A DNA stretch of 64,000 nt from Streptomyces sp. NRRL WC-3742. GTDB lineage: Bacteria; Actinomycetota; Actinomycetes; Streptomycetales; Streptomycetaceae. The notes under the pieces are model-generated. The model searched no databases, was not told the DNA's origin, and saw only the letters and a list, made by a program, of their open reading frames with translations. Shown here piece by piece: positions 34,206 through 42,800 of the stretch (its first letter is position 1; each line of letters begins with the position of its first letter). The translations under genes and the position numbers were made by a program. Where the stretch lies: the NCBI RefSeq assembly GCF_000720635.1, contig NZ_JOCF01000027.1, positions 1-64,000 on the forward strand, read 5' to 3'.

Positions 34206-35729
34206 ATGACCATTGACCACGACAGCTTGCCACGCTCAGGCGGGCCCCTGCCCGGCCCCCACCGGCCCGCCACCGGACTGCTCGACCGTCCGGACGGAGC
34301 CGTGCGGGCCCGCGCCGTCGCCCCACCGCGCCGCCACCGCCGCCCGGTCCCCTCCCGCTACGCCCTGCCGCTGACCCTGCTCCAGGTCGACGCCGTCGCC
34401 CTGTGCACCGCCACGGCCGTCGCCAACCGGGCCATCGACCCGGCCACCCGGCTCACCCCCCTCCTGGGCGTCGCCGCAGTCCTCCCACTCCTGCTCCTGC
34501 TCAACCTCACCGGCGGCCTCTACCGCACCCGGCTCACCCTCTCCGTCCTCGACGAACTGCCCGCACTCGCCGTCCGCGCCGTCGTCGCCACCGCCTTCGC
34601 CGTCACCCTCGCCGGCTGCCTGGACGGCCGCTGGCCCGACTGCGGACCGGCCACCCCCGCCCGGCTCACCGTGCTGCTCGGCGCCCAACTGCTGATCGCC
34701 GCCCTCGGCCGCGCCGTCCTCTACCACCTCGTGCGCCGCATCCGCCGCAGCCGGCCCAACCCCGTCCTGGTGCTCGGCGCCGGCCGCCTCGGCCGCCGCG
34801 TCGCCGCCGCCCTCGACGAGCACGGCGAGTACGGGCTGCGCCCCGTCGGCTTCCTCGACGCCGACCCGCCGCTGCTGCCCGGCGACACCGACCTGCCCGT
34901 CCTCGGCGGCCGCGAGGCCCTGGAACGCGAGGTCCGCCGCCACCGCGTCCACCACGTCATCGCCACCGCCGGCGCTGCCGACGAGGCCGAGACCGCCGCC
35001 ACCCTGCGCGAGGCCGCCCGGCTCGGCTGCCAGGTCTGGCTCGTCCCCGCCCTGCGCGAGTACGGCTCCCTGCCCACCGCCCCCATCGCCGGCGGCGACC
35101 ACCTGTGGGGCTTCCCCTGCCTACGCGTCGGCGCCGCCGCCATGCGCCGCCCCGGCTGGGTCGGAAAACGCGCCCTCGACATCTTCGCCGCCTCCTTCGG
35201 CCTGCTGCTCCTCGCCCCCGTCCTCGCCCTGTGCGCCCTCGCCGTCCGTTTCGACACCGGCCCCGGCGTGCTCTTCCGCCAGCAGCGCACGGGCCTGGAC
35301 GGCCGGGTCTTCACCGTCCTCAAGTTCCGCACCCTGCGCCCCAGCAACGAGCACGAGTCGGCCACCCGCTGGAACATCTCCCAGGACCACCGCATGGGCG
35401 CCGTCGGCCGCGTCATGCGCAGGAGCTCCCTGGACGAGCTGCCGCAGCTGTGGAACGTCCTGCGCGGCGACATGAGCCTGGTCGGCCCGCGCCCCGAACG
35501 CCCGTACTTCGTCATGCGGTTCAGCCAGGCGTACCCCGAGTACGCCGACCGCCACCGCGTCCCCGTCGGCCTCACGGGCCTCGCCCAGGTCAACGGCCTG
35601 CGCGGGGACACCTCCATCGAGGACCGGGCGCGCTTCGACAACCGCTACATCGAGAGCTGGAGCCTCTGGCAGGACGTCAAGATCCTGTGCCGCACCGCGG
35701 CGTTGATGCTCCACCCGGACGGGAGCTGA
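34206..35729 (+). CDS. Undecaprenyl-phosphate sugar-1-phosphate transferase (WbaP/CpsE-like)
   Basis: 507-aa polyprenyl glycosylphosphotransferase that should start a lipid-linked repeat unit by moving a hexose-1-phosphate to undecaprenyl phosphate. The N-terminal half has about four hydrophobic helices (50-165), then a nucleotide-binding-like domain (VLVLGAGRLGRR). The catalytic bacterial-sugar-transferase domain follows a further helix: KRALDIFAASFGLLLLAPV, FRQQRTGLDG, TVLKFRTL, SLDELPQLWNVLRGDMSLVG, GPRPERP and GLTGLAQVNGLRG. Length is normal. First gene of an operon with tight spacing (5 nt to the next start). Confidence 0.92.
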   Translation: MTIDHDSLPRSGGPLPGPHRPATGLLDRPDGAVRARAVAPPRRHRRPVPSRYALPLTLLQVDAVALCTATAVANRAIDPATRLTPLLGVAAVLPLLLLLNLTGGLYRTRLTLSVLDELPALAVRAVVATAFAVTLAGCLDGRWPDCGPATPARLTVLLGAQLLIAALGRAVLYHLVRRIRRSRPNPVLVLGAGRLGRRVAAALDEHGEYGLRPVGFLDADPPLLPGDTDLPVLGGREALEREVRRHRVHHVIATAGAADEAETAATLREAARLGCQVWLVPALREYGSLPTAPIAGGDHLWGFPCLRVGAAAMRRPGWVGKRALDIFAASFGLLLLAPVLALCALAVRFDTGPGVLFRQQRTGLDGRVFTVLKFRTLRPSNEHESATRWNISQDHRMGAVGRVMRRSSLDELPQLWNVLRGDMSLVGPRPERPYFVMRFSQAYPEYADRHRVPVGLTGLAQVNGLRGDTSIEDRARFDNRYIESWSLWQDVKILCRTAALMLHPDGS

Positions 35730-35734
35730 CCCGC

Positions 35735-37048
35735 GTGGCCCTGACCCTTCCCGCAGTACCGAGCCCAGCGTCGTTACGGAGGACCCTCGCGGCGGCCGCC
35801 GACCGGCCCAGCCTGCTGGCCGCCGCGACCGTACTGCTGGTCTGCGTGCCCACCGGCGAGAAGGACGTCACGGCCGCCGTCCACATCACCGCCGCCGACC
35901 TCGCCTCCCTGGCACTGGTCGCGCTCACCGCCGTCAACCTGCTGCGCGGGCGGCTGCCCGCCGTCAGCCGCGGCACCTGCGTGCTGTTCGCCGGGATCGT
36001 GGCCGCCGCCGCCGTCGCCACCGTCGGCTCGATCGACCCGGCCACCAGCGTCACCGGCTTCGTCCGGCTCACCCAGGTCTTCGTCCTCGTGCCCGCCTCG
36101 GTGCTGTGCTCGCTGCGCGACCGCACCGACCAGCGGCTCGTCCTCGGCTCCTTCGTCCTCGCCGCGCTCGTCGAGGGCGCCGTCGGCGTCCACCAGTACC
36201 TCACCCGCACCGGCGCCTCCTACACCGGCCAGCCGATCCGCGCGGTCGGCACCTTCGGCGCCCTGGACGTCATGGCGATGTCCACCGTCGTCAGCTACGG
36301 CCTGCTCGCGGCCCTCGCCCTCGCCCTCGGCGAACGGCGGCCCGGAGGGGACGCACGGCTGCGCCGGGCGATGTTCGCCGCCGCCGCCTTCCTCGCCTTC
36401 CCCCTCGCCGTCTCCTTCAGCCGGGGCAGCTGGATCGCCACGGGCCTCGCCGCCACCGCCCTGCTGCTGCGCGCCGACGCGCGCCTCCTGGTGCGCGGCG
36501 CCGTCCTCGGCCTGGCCGCCGCCGTCGTCCTCGTCGGCGGGATCGGCCTCGGCGCCTCCGGCGTCACCGCACGGATCAGCTCCATCGGCTCCGTCTCAGC
36601 CGCTCCCGACCAGTCCGTCTCCGACCGCTACGACCTGTGGTCCACCGCGGGCCGCATCTGGCAGGACCACCCCGTGCACGGCGCCGGCCCCAAAGCCTTC
36701 CAGCAACTGCGCGACTCCCACGCCCCGCTGAGGCTCTCCTCCGGCAGCGACACCTCCGACTCCACCGGCGGATTCCAGCGCGAACCGCTGCTCTCCCCGC
36801 ACAACATGTACCTCCTGGTGCTCAGCGAGCAGGGCCTGATCGGCATCACCGCCTACGCCGCCCTCTTCCTCGGCCTGCTCCTCGGCTGCCTGCGCAACCG
36901 CAGCGGCCTCGGCCTCGCCGCCCTCGCGCTGCTCGCCTGGCAGCTGATCGACTTCCTGTACGCCGACATCGGTGGCACCACCACCGTCCTGACCTCCGTC
37001 GTCTTCGGCCTCGCCGCCCGCGCGGCCGTCCGCGAGGTGACCCCGTGA
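35735..37048 (+). CDS. O-antigen ligase/polymerase-like membrane protein
   Basis: 437-aa protein with about ten to twelve hydrophobic helices. A large extracytoplasmic loop near residues 290-365 contains RYDLWSTAGRIWQDHPVHGAGP and SPHNMYLLVLSEQGLIG, the hallmark of the Wzy/WaaL (O-antigen ligase) superfamily. Start GTG 35735 has GGGAG 9 nt upstream. Probably polymerises or ligates the repeat unit outside the membrane. Its stop overlaps the next start by 4 nt (GTGA). Confidence 0.88.
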   Translation: MALTLPAVPSPASLRRTLAAAADRPSLLAAATVLLVCVPTGEKDVTAAVHITAADLASLALVALTAVNLLRGRLPAVSRGTCVLFAGIVAAAAVATVGSIDPATSVTGFVRLTQVFVLVPASVLCSLRDRTDQRLVLGSFVLAALVEGAVGVHQYLTRTGASYTGQPIRAVGTFGALDVMAMSTVVSYGLLAALALALGERRPGGDARLRRAMFAAAAFLAFPLAVSFSRGSWIATGLAATALLLRADARLLVRGAVLGLAAAVVLVGGIGLGASGVTARISSIGSVSAAPDQSVSDRYDLWSTAGRIWQDHPVHGAGPKAFQQLRDSHAPLRLSSGSDTSDSTGGFQREPLLSPHNMYLLVLSEQGLIGITAYAALFLGLLLGCLRNRSGLGLAALALLAWQLIDFLYADIGGTTTVLTSVVFGLAARAAVREVTP

Positions 37049-38802
37049 ACACCGAAGGGCCCACCGCACTCGCCGCCTCCCTGCCGGCCCCGCGCACCGC
37101 GCCCGAACCGCCCCCCGGCCCCGGCCGGGCCCCCCGCGGCGGCTTCCTCGCCAAGGCGTTCGGCGTCACCGCCGTGCTCAGCGCCGCCGGCTCCGGCCTC
37201 GGCCTGCTGCGCGACCTGCTGCTCGCCCGCTACTTCGGCGCCAACCAGGGCACCGACGCCTTCCTCGTCGCCTGGACCGTCCCGGAGACGGCCGCACCGC
37301 TGCTGATCGAGGACGCCATGTCCTTCCTCATGGTGCCCGCCTTCGCCCTCGCCCTGGTGCTGCGCGAGGAGGACCCGGACGCCCCCGACCCCGTCCGCCA
37401 GGTCGTCCGCGCCACCCTGCCCTGGCTGCTCCTCGCCCTCAGCGGCCTCTCCCTGACCGTCGCCCTCGGCGCCCCGCAACTCGTCACCCTGCTCGCCCCC
37501 GGCCTGCACGACCCGGCCCTGGCCGTCACCTGCACCCGGATCACCGCCGTCACCGTGCTGCCCTTCGGCGTCGCCGGCTACCTCGCCGCCGCCCTGCGCG
37601 CCCACCACCGCTTCACCGCGCCCGCCGGCATCTACGTCGCCTACAACCTCGGCATCCTCGCCGTCCTCCTCACCGGCCAGGCGTACCTGGGCGTGCGCTC
37701 CGCCGCCCTCGGCGTCGCCGTCGGCAGCCTCCTGATGGCGGGCCTGCTCGTCGTGCCCTTCCTGCGCCGCCTGCGCGAGGGCGGCGGCGCCGGCCGCGGC
37801 CGGCGCAAGTCGTCGGACACGCCCAAGGCACTCGTCCTGATGCCGCTCGCCCTGCTGCCGATCGCCTCCTTCACCCTGACCCGGCAGTCCCAGGTCTTCG
37901 TCGAGCGCTACCTCGGTTCGGCCCTGCCGCCCGGCACCATCTCGCACCTCAACTACGCGGCCAAGGTCTCCCAACTCGCCATGACCGCGGGCATCCTGAT
38001 CGTCACCGTCACCTTCCCCCTGGTGGCCAGGGCGCTCGCCGCCGGAGACCTCACCGCCGCCCGCGACCGGGTCGAGAAGGACCTCGGCCAGGCCGCCGCC
38101 GTCGTCCTGCTCGGCACCTCCTTCCTGATGGCCTGCGCCCCCTCCGTCGTCGCCCTGCTCTTCCAGCGCGGCGCCTTCGGCCCGCAGGACACCGAAGCCA
38201 CCGCCGAGGTCATCCGCGTCTACAGCTTCGGCCTGCCCGCCCAGGCGCTCATCGGGGTGATGATCCGCCCGTACTTCTCCCTGCGCCCGGTGGTCCGCAC
38301 AGCCGATGACCCGCGCACCGAGCCCGGCGGGCGGCGACTGCTCGACTGGTACCCCGTCGGCGCGATGCTGCTCGGCCTCGCCGTCACCGTCACCGTGGGC
38401 CTGCTCACCACCGGCCGCTTCGGCGCCCTCGGCATCGCCGCCGGCAACGCCGCCGGGATCACCACCACCGCCGCGCTGCTGCTGCACGGGCTCGTGCTGC
38501 GCGGCATCCCGCTGCGGCTGCGCCGGGTGCTCGGCGGCCACGGCCGGCTGGTGGGCGCCGCCGCCGGGGCCACCGTCCTCGGCACGGCCGCCGCCGGCCT
38601 GAGCGCCGACCCGCTGCTCGCCACCCTCCTCGGGGGCCTCACCGTGGCGCTGGCCTTCGCCGCCCTCGGGGCCGTCCTCGGCGCCCGCGAGGTGCGCGGC
38701 CCCGTCCTCGCCGCCCGGCGCGTCGTGAGCCCCCCGAGGACCCCGTCACTGAGGACCCCGCCAACCGCCGCCGACGAAGGGAAGCGTCCCCATGGACACT
38801 GA
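37045..38802 (+). CDS. MurJ/MviN-like lipid-linked oligosaccharide flippase
   Basis: 585-aa MOP-superfamily exporter with about 14 helices. FGANQGTDAFLVAWTVPE near the N-terminus, the central AALRAHHRFTAP and RQSQVFVERYLGS, and VALLFQRGAFGP are MurJ-like features. The first 35 residues are Pro-rich and cytoplasmic. Sitting between a Wzy-like protein and a deacetylase, it more likely flips the polysaccharide repeat unit than lipid II; the housekeeping MurJ should be elsewhere. It overlaps both neighbours (4 nt and 11 nt). Confidence 0.88.
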   Translation: MNTEGPTALAASLPAPRTAPEPPPGPGRAPRGGFLAKAFGVTAVLSAAGSGLGLLRDLLLARYFGANQGTDAFLVAWTVPETAAPLLIEDAMSFLMVPAFALALVLREEDPDAPDPVRQVVRATLPWLLLALSGLSLTVALGAPQLVTLLAPGLHDPALAVTCTRITAVTVLPFGVAGYLAAALRAHHRFTAPAGIYVAYNLGILAVLLTGQAYLGVRSAALGVAVGSLLMAGLLVVPFLRRLREGGGAGRGRRKSSDTPKALVLMPLALLPIASFTLTRQSQVFVERYLGSALPPGTISHLNYAAKVSQLAMTAGILIVTVTFPLVARALAAGDLTAARDRVEKDLGQAAAVVLLGTSFLMACAPSVVALLFQRGAFGPQDTEATAEVIRVYSFGLPAQALIGVMIRPYFSLRPVVRTADDPRTEPGGRRLLDWYPVGAMLLGLAVTVTVGLLTTGRFGALGIAAGNAAGITTTAALLLHGLVLRGIPLRLRRVLGGHGRLVGAAAGATVLGTAAAGLSADPLLATLLGGLTVALAFAALGAVLGAREVRGPVLAARRVVSPPRTPSLRTPPTAADEGKRPHGH

Positions 38803-39634
38803 ACGGGGAACAGTCCGTTCGGCCCGGACGGGTACCGCCGACGCCCGGAGCCCCCGGGCGCACCTGCCCCGCAGCCGCAGCCCCCTCGGCGAACCGGCCG
38901 TCTGGGGCGCCGGATCGCCGTGGATCCTGATGTACCACTCCGTCGCCGTCGAACGCGAGGACCCGTACCGGCTCACCGTCAGCCCCGAACGGTTCGCCGA
39001 ACAGATCGCCTGGCTGCACCGGCACGGGCGGCGCGGCGTCTCCGTCCGCGAACTCATCCGGGCCCGCGCCCTCGGCCGCGACGACAAGCTCGTCGGCCTG
39101 ACCTTCGACGACGGCTACGCCGACTTCGGGCGCTACGCCGTACCGATCCTGCACGCCTACGGCTTCACCGCCACCGCCTACGTCGTCGCCGACCTGCTCG
39201 GCCGCGACAACGGCTGGGACGCCGACGGCCCCCGCAAGCAGCTCCTCACCGTCGAGGAGGTCACCGAACTCGCCGCAGCCGGCTGGGAGATCGGCTCCCA
39301 CGGCCTCGGCCACAAGGCACTGCCGGGCCTGCCCGCCGAGGAGCTCGCCGTGCAGACCCGGGAGAGCCGCCGACTGCTCGAGGAGGTCGTCGACGGCCCC
39401 GTCACCGGCTTCTGCTACCCGTACGGCGCCGTCGACCTGCCCGCCACCCTGGCCGTGCGCGACGCCGGCTACGACTACGCCTGCGCCATCGAGCACTCCG
39501 CGCTCACCGGCCCCTTCGCCCTGCCGCGCTGCTACGTCGGCGACCGGGACGGGGGCCTGCGGCTGCGCGCCAAGAGGGGCCGCCAGCGCCTGCGCGACCT
39601 GATGACCGGGATGCGCCGGAGGGTCGGGCGGTGA
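38792..39634 (+). CDS. NodB-domain polysaccharide deacetylase
   Basis: 280-aa carbohydrate esterase family 4 enzyme, removing N- or O-acetyl groups from a glycan. Catalytic and metal residues are visible: Asp106-Asp107 in LTFDDGYADF, His170 and His174 in SHGLGHKAL, and the CYPYGAVD strand. There is no clear signal peptide; the first 40 residues are polar and Arg-rich, so the enzyme may act on the lipid-linked intermediate inside the cell. It overlaps the flippase gene by 11 nt and the next gene by 4 nt. Confidence 0.9.
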   Translation: MDTERGTVRSARTGTADARSPRAHLPRSRSPLGEPAVWGAGSPWILMYHSVAVEREDPYRLTVSPERFAEQIAWLHRHGRRGVSVRELIRARALGRDDKLVGLTFDDGYADFGRYAVPILHAYGFTATAYVVADLLGRDNGWDADGPRKQLLTVEEVTELAAAGWEIGSHGLGHKALPGLPAEELAVQTRESRRLLEEVVDGPVTGFCYPYGAVDLPATLAVRDAGYDYACAIEHSALTGPFALPRCYVGDRDGGLRLRAKRGRQRLRDLMTGMRRRVGR

Positions 39635-40746
39635 AGGTCCTGCACATCGTCACGGGCCTCGCCTCCGGCGGCGCCGAGCGCCAGCTCCACCTGCTGCTGC
39701 GGCACCTGCCCGCCCACCAGCGGTGCGAGGTGCTCGCCCTCACCAACCCCGGCACCGTCGCCGCCGCCCTGCGCGCCGACGGCGTGACCGTCCACCACCT
39801 CGGCATGCGCGGCAACCGCGACCTCGGCGCCCTGCCCCGGCTCGTGCGCCTCGTCCGCGACGGCCGCTACGACCTGGTCCACACCCACCTCTACCGGGCG
39901 CAGCTGTACGGCCGGCTGGCCGCCCGCCTGGCCGGGGTGCGCGCCGTGGTCTCCACCGAGCACTCGCTGCACGCCGGGGTGATCGAGGGCCGCCCCGTCA
40001 CCCGGGGCGTCAAGGGCCTCTACCTGGCGGCCGAACGCCTCGGCAGCACCACCGTGGCCGTCTCCCGGCAGGTCGCCCAGACCCTGCACTCCTGGGGCGT
40101 CCCGCCCGCCCGCGTCGAGCTGATCCCCAACGGCATCGACACCGCCCGCTTCTGCCGCCCGCCCGCCGAGCGGGCCGCCGCCCGCCGCCGCCTCAGGGCC
40201 GAACTCGGCCTGCCGCAGGGGAGTTGGGCGATCGGCGGGGTCGGACGGCTGGTGCCGGGCAAGCGCTTCGAGGTGCTGGTCGAGGCGCTCGCCGCACTCG
40301 ACCCGGCCAGCCGGCTGGTCCTGGTCGGCGAAGGCCCCGAACGTGCCGCCCTGGAACACCGGGCCGCCGAACTCGGCGTCCGGGAACGGCTGGTGCTCAC
40401 CGGCGAGCGCGACGACGTGCCCGAGCTGCTGGCCGCCCTGGACGTGCTGGCCGCGCCCTCCACGAGGGAGACCTTCGGCCTCGGCGTCCTCGAGGGCCTG
40501 GCCGCGGGCCTGCCCGTACGGCACAGCGCCTGCCCCGCCCTCGACGAACTGCCGCCCAGCGCCGCCCCGCAGGCCCGCCGCATCCCCTCCGAGCCCGCCG
40601 CGTACGCCGCCGCGCTGCGCGACCTGCGGCACGTGAACGACCACAGCGCCGACCCGCTGCCCGCCCCGCCGGCCGTCGGCCACTACGACATCGCCCGCGT
40701 CGCCGCCGACCTGGGCGCCCTCTACGACCGGCTGGCCCGCGTCTGA
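39631..40746 (+). CDS. Glycosyltransferase family 4
   Basis: 371-aa GT-B glycosyltransferase. N-terminal HIVTGLASGGAERQL loop, DLVHTHLYRAQLYG, then the donor-site motifs VGRLVPGKRFEVLVEAL, LVGEGPERAALE and PSTRETFGLGVLEGLA (E-x7-E). The GTG start overlaps the deacetylase stop. The region after the E-x7-E motif lacks the usual long C-terminal helices seen in some relatives but length is normal. Assumed to build the same repeat unit. Confidence 0.9.
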   Translation: MKVLHIVTGLASGGAERQLHLLLRHLPAHQRCEVLALTNPGTVAAALRADGVTVHHLGMRGNRDLGALPRLVRLVRDGRYDLVHTHLYRAQLYGRLAARLAGVRAVVSTEHSLHAGVIEGRPVTRGVKGLYLAAERLGSTTVAVSRQVAQTLHSWGVPPARVELIPNGIDTARFCRPPAERAAARRRLRAELGLPQGSWAIGGVGRLVPGKRFEVLVEALAALDPASRLVLVGEGPERAALEHRAAELGVRERLVLTGERDDVPELLAALDVLAAPSTRETFGLGVLEGLAAGLPVRHSACPALDELPPSAAPQARRIPSEPAAYAAALRDLRHVNDHSADPLPAPPAVGHYDIARVAADLGALYDRLARV

Positions 40747-40791
40747 CCGCCCCCGCCGGTACCGCCGATCCACAGTCAAGGAGCCACACCC

Positions 40792-41616
40792 ATGACCACA
40801 ACGCGCCGAAGCGCCCGCCGCCTGGTCCGCCGCTGGTGGCCGGTGGCGCTCGCGGTGCCGCTGGGCGCCGCGGCCGGCGCCGGGTACGCCGCCGTCTCGC
40901 ACCCCTCCTACGCCGCCAGCGCCTACGTGCTCGTCGTGGCGCAGAACCCGGGGGAGGCCGCCACCGCGACCAACTTCGCCCAGGCGTACGGTCGGCTGGC
41001 CGGCCAGCCGCAGGTGCTCGCGGTCGCGGCGGCCGAGACCGGCCACAGCCGCGCCGAGATGGAGGCCCTGGTCCACGGCACCACCTCCCCCGACGCCCCG
41101 ATGATCGAGATCACCGGCACCGGCGGCCAACCCCAGGAGGCCGCCCGGACCGCCGACGCGGTGGCCCGCTCGCTGGTCTCCTTCGCCAACGCCAGCAGCA
41201 AGGACACCAACGTCCGCCTGGTGACGCTCGCCCCGGCCGCCGAGCCGGACAAGCCGACCACCCCCTCCGGAAAGCTGGACGTCGCGGTGGGCGGCGCGGC
41301 CGGGGTGCTGATCGGCGCGCTGGTGATGATGACGCGCCGCCGCCCGGGGACGGGGGATGCGCAGGCCGTCCCGGCGGAGGAGACGCCCGAGACGCCCGAG
41401 GCCGCCGCGACCCCGAGCACCCCGCGCCCGCGCTCCGAGGAGCAGCCGGCCGGGAAGGCCGCGGCTGAGGTGAAGGCGGAACCGGAGACCGGGGCGAAGG
41501 ACGAGACGAAGGGCGACGCGAAGGGCGAGACGAAGGGCGAGGCGAAGGGCGACGCGAAGCCCGACCCGAGGACGAAGCCCGCCAAGGAGAAGTCCGCGGC
41601 GGGGAGCGCGCGATGA
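40792..41616 (+). CDS. Wzz-like chain-length/co-polymerase protein
   Basis: 274-aa membrane protein with the polysaccharide co-polymerase layout: a helix at about 15-35, an extracytoplasmic part (SYAASAYVLVVAQN, QAYGRLAGQPQVL), a Pro-containing second helix at about 163-181 (KLDVAVGGAAGVLIG), and a charged cytoplasmic tail. The tail is low complexity, with KGDAKGETKGEAK repeats matching a 12-bp DNA repeat at 41500-41560. It has no Wzc-type kinase domain and none is encoded nearby. It sits 45 nt after the glycosyltransferase and overlaps the next gene by 4 nt. Confidence 0.82.
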   Translation: MTTTRRSARRLVRRWWPVALAVPLGAAAGAGYAAVSHPSYAASAYVLVVAQNPGEAATATNFAQAYGRLAGQPQVLAVAAAETGHSRAEMEALVHGTTSPDAPMIEITGTGGQPQEAARTADAVARSLVSFANASSKDTNVRLVTLAPAAEPDKPTTPSGKLDVAVGGAAGVLIGALVMMTRRRPGTGDAQAVPAEETPETPEAAATPSTPRPRSEEQPAGKAAAEVKAEPETGAKDETKGDAKGETKGEAKGDAKPDPRTKPAKEKSAAGSAR

Positions 41617-42788
41617 GCAGCACCGAGACCCGCCGGGAGGCGGCCCGCGTGCCCGCCCCGTCCACGGCCCCCTCTCGGGCCTGGACCACCGAGCTGCGCC
41701 GCGAGGACGACGCCCTCGACACCCTCGCCGGGGAGTGGGACGACCTCGCCGCCCGCTGCCGCACGGCCACCTTCTTCCAGGCCGCCGACTGGCTGCGCTC
41801 CTGGTGGAACCACTACGGCCGCCCGGGCGCGCTGGTGGTGGTGCTGGTCCGCCGAGACGGCCTGCTGGTCGGCGCCGGCGCCTTCCAGCGGCGCGGCGGG
41901 CCGCTCGGCGGCCTCACGGGCCTCGGCGACGGCCTGGTCGACTACAGCGACGTGCTGCTCGACGACGACTGCGCCGACCGGGCCGCCTCCGAACTCGCCG
42001 CCGCCCTGCCGATCACCCGCCCCTGGCAGTTCCTGGAACTGCGCGAGGTGCACCCCGAGGCGGCCGTGCAGCGGGTGTACGCGCACTGGCGCGGGCGGCG
42101 GCGCCGCTACGAGGACTCGCTCTGCCAGTACCTCCCGGCCGTCCCGATGGACCGGCTGCTCAAGCGGGTGCCCGGCAAGACCGCCCAGCGCAGCCGGGTG
42201 AAGCTGCGCAAGATCGCCGAGGCCGGGGTGAAGGTCCGCTCCACGCCGGTGGAGGAGGTGCCGGAGGCCCTCGAGGGGCTGCTGCGGCTGCACATCCTGC
42301 AGTGGAGCGAACGCGGCGTCACCCCCGAGCACCGCACCGAGCGCTTCGCCCGCCACCTGACGGAGTCCACGATCGCCCTGGTCCGCAGCGGAAAGGCGGC
42401 CGTCCACCAGTTCCACCTCGACGGCCAGCTGGTCGCCGTGAACCTGCTGCTGCTCTGCCCGGCCCGCAGCGGGCTCTACATGTACGGCGCCCACCCGGTG
42501 CTGCGGGACCGCCTCGACATCGCGGGGCTGCTGTTCAGCGCGGCCCTGGACGAGACGGTCGGCGCGGGCATCCCGGTGTTCGGACTGCTGCGCGGCCAGG
42601 AGCCGTACAAGCAGCGCTGGCGCCCGGACCAGCTCCCCAACCAGCGCCTCCTGCTGGGCCCCGCCGGACCGGCGCCCGCCGCCACCGCCAGGGCCGCCGC
42701 GATCCGCACCCGGATCGCGGCGGTGCACCAGCTGCGCACCCGCTTCCCCCGCCTCAAGCAGGCCCTCCTGGCCCGCCGCCGCAGCTGA
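41613..42788 (+). CDS. CelD/FemAB-like GNAT acyltransferase
   Basis: 391-aa protein of the CelD/BcsL (Acetyltransf_6) family. Two GNAT-like lobes are suggested; the motifs are FFQAADWLRSWWNHYG early, a central LLRLHILQWSERG, and the QFHLDGQLVAVNLLLL strand followed by GLYMYGAHP. Members are found in exopolysaccharide loci and probably transfer acyl groups to the glycan or an intermediate; the donor is not known. Last plus-strand gene of the locus, with only 12 nt to the convergent GH26 gene. Confidence 0.85.
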   Translation: MSSTETRREAARVPAPSTAPSRAWTTELRREDDALDTLAGEWDDLAARCRTATFFQAADWLRSWWNHYGRPGALVVVLVRRDGLLVGAGAFQRRGGPLGGLTGLGDGLVDYSDVLLDDDCADRAASELAAALPITRPWQFLELREVHPEAAVQRVYAHWRGRRRRYEDSLCQYLPAVPMDRLLKRVPGKTAQRSRVKLRKIAEAGVKVRSTPVEEVPEALEGLLRLHILQWSERGVTPEHRTERFARHLTESTIALVRSGKAAVHQFHLDGQLVAVNLLLLCPARSGLYMYGAHPVLRDRLDIAGLLFSAALDETVGAGIPVFGLLRGQEPYKQRWRPDQLPNQRLLLGPAGPAPAATARAAAIRTRIAAVHQLRTRFPRLKQALLARRRS

Positions 42789-42800
42789 GGGCACCTCCGC

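Noticed and set aside
34206..42788. Classical antibiotic or polyketide biosynthetic gene cluster
   Set aside because: No ketosynthase, NRPS, lanthipeptide or terpene enzyme; the content is that of a glycan assembly locus.
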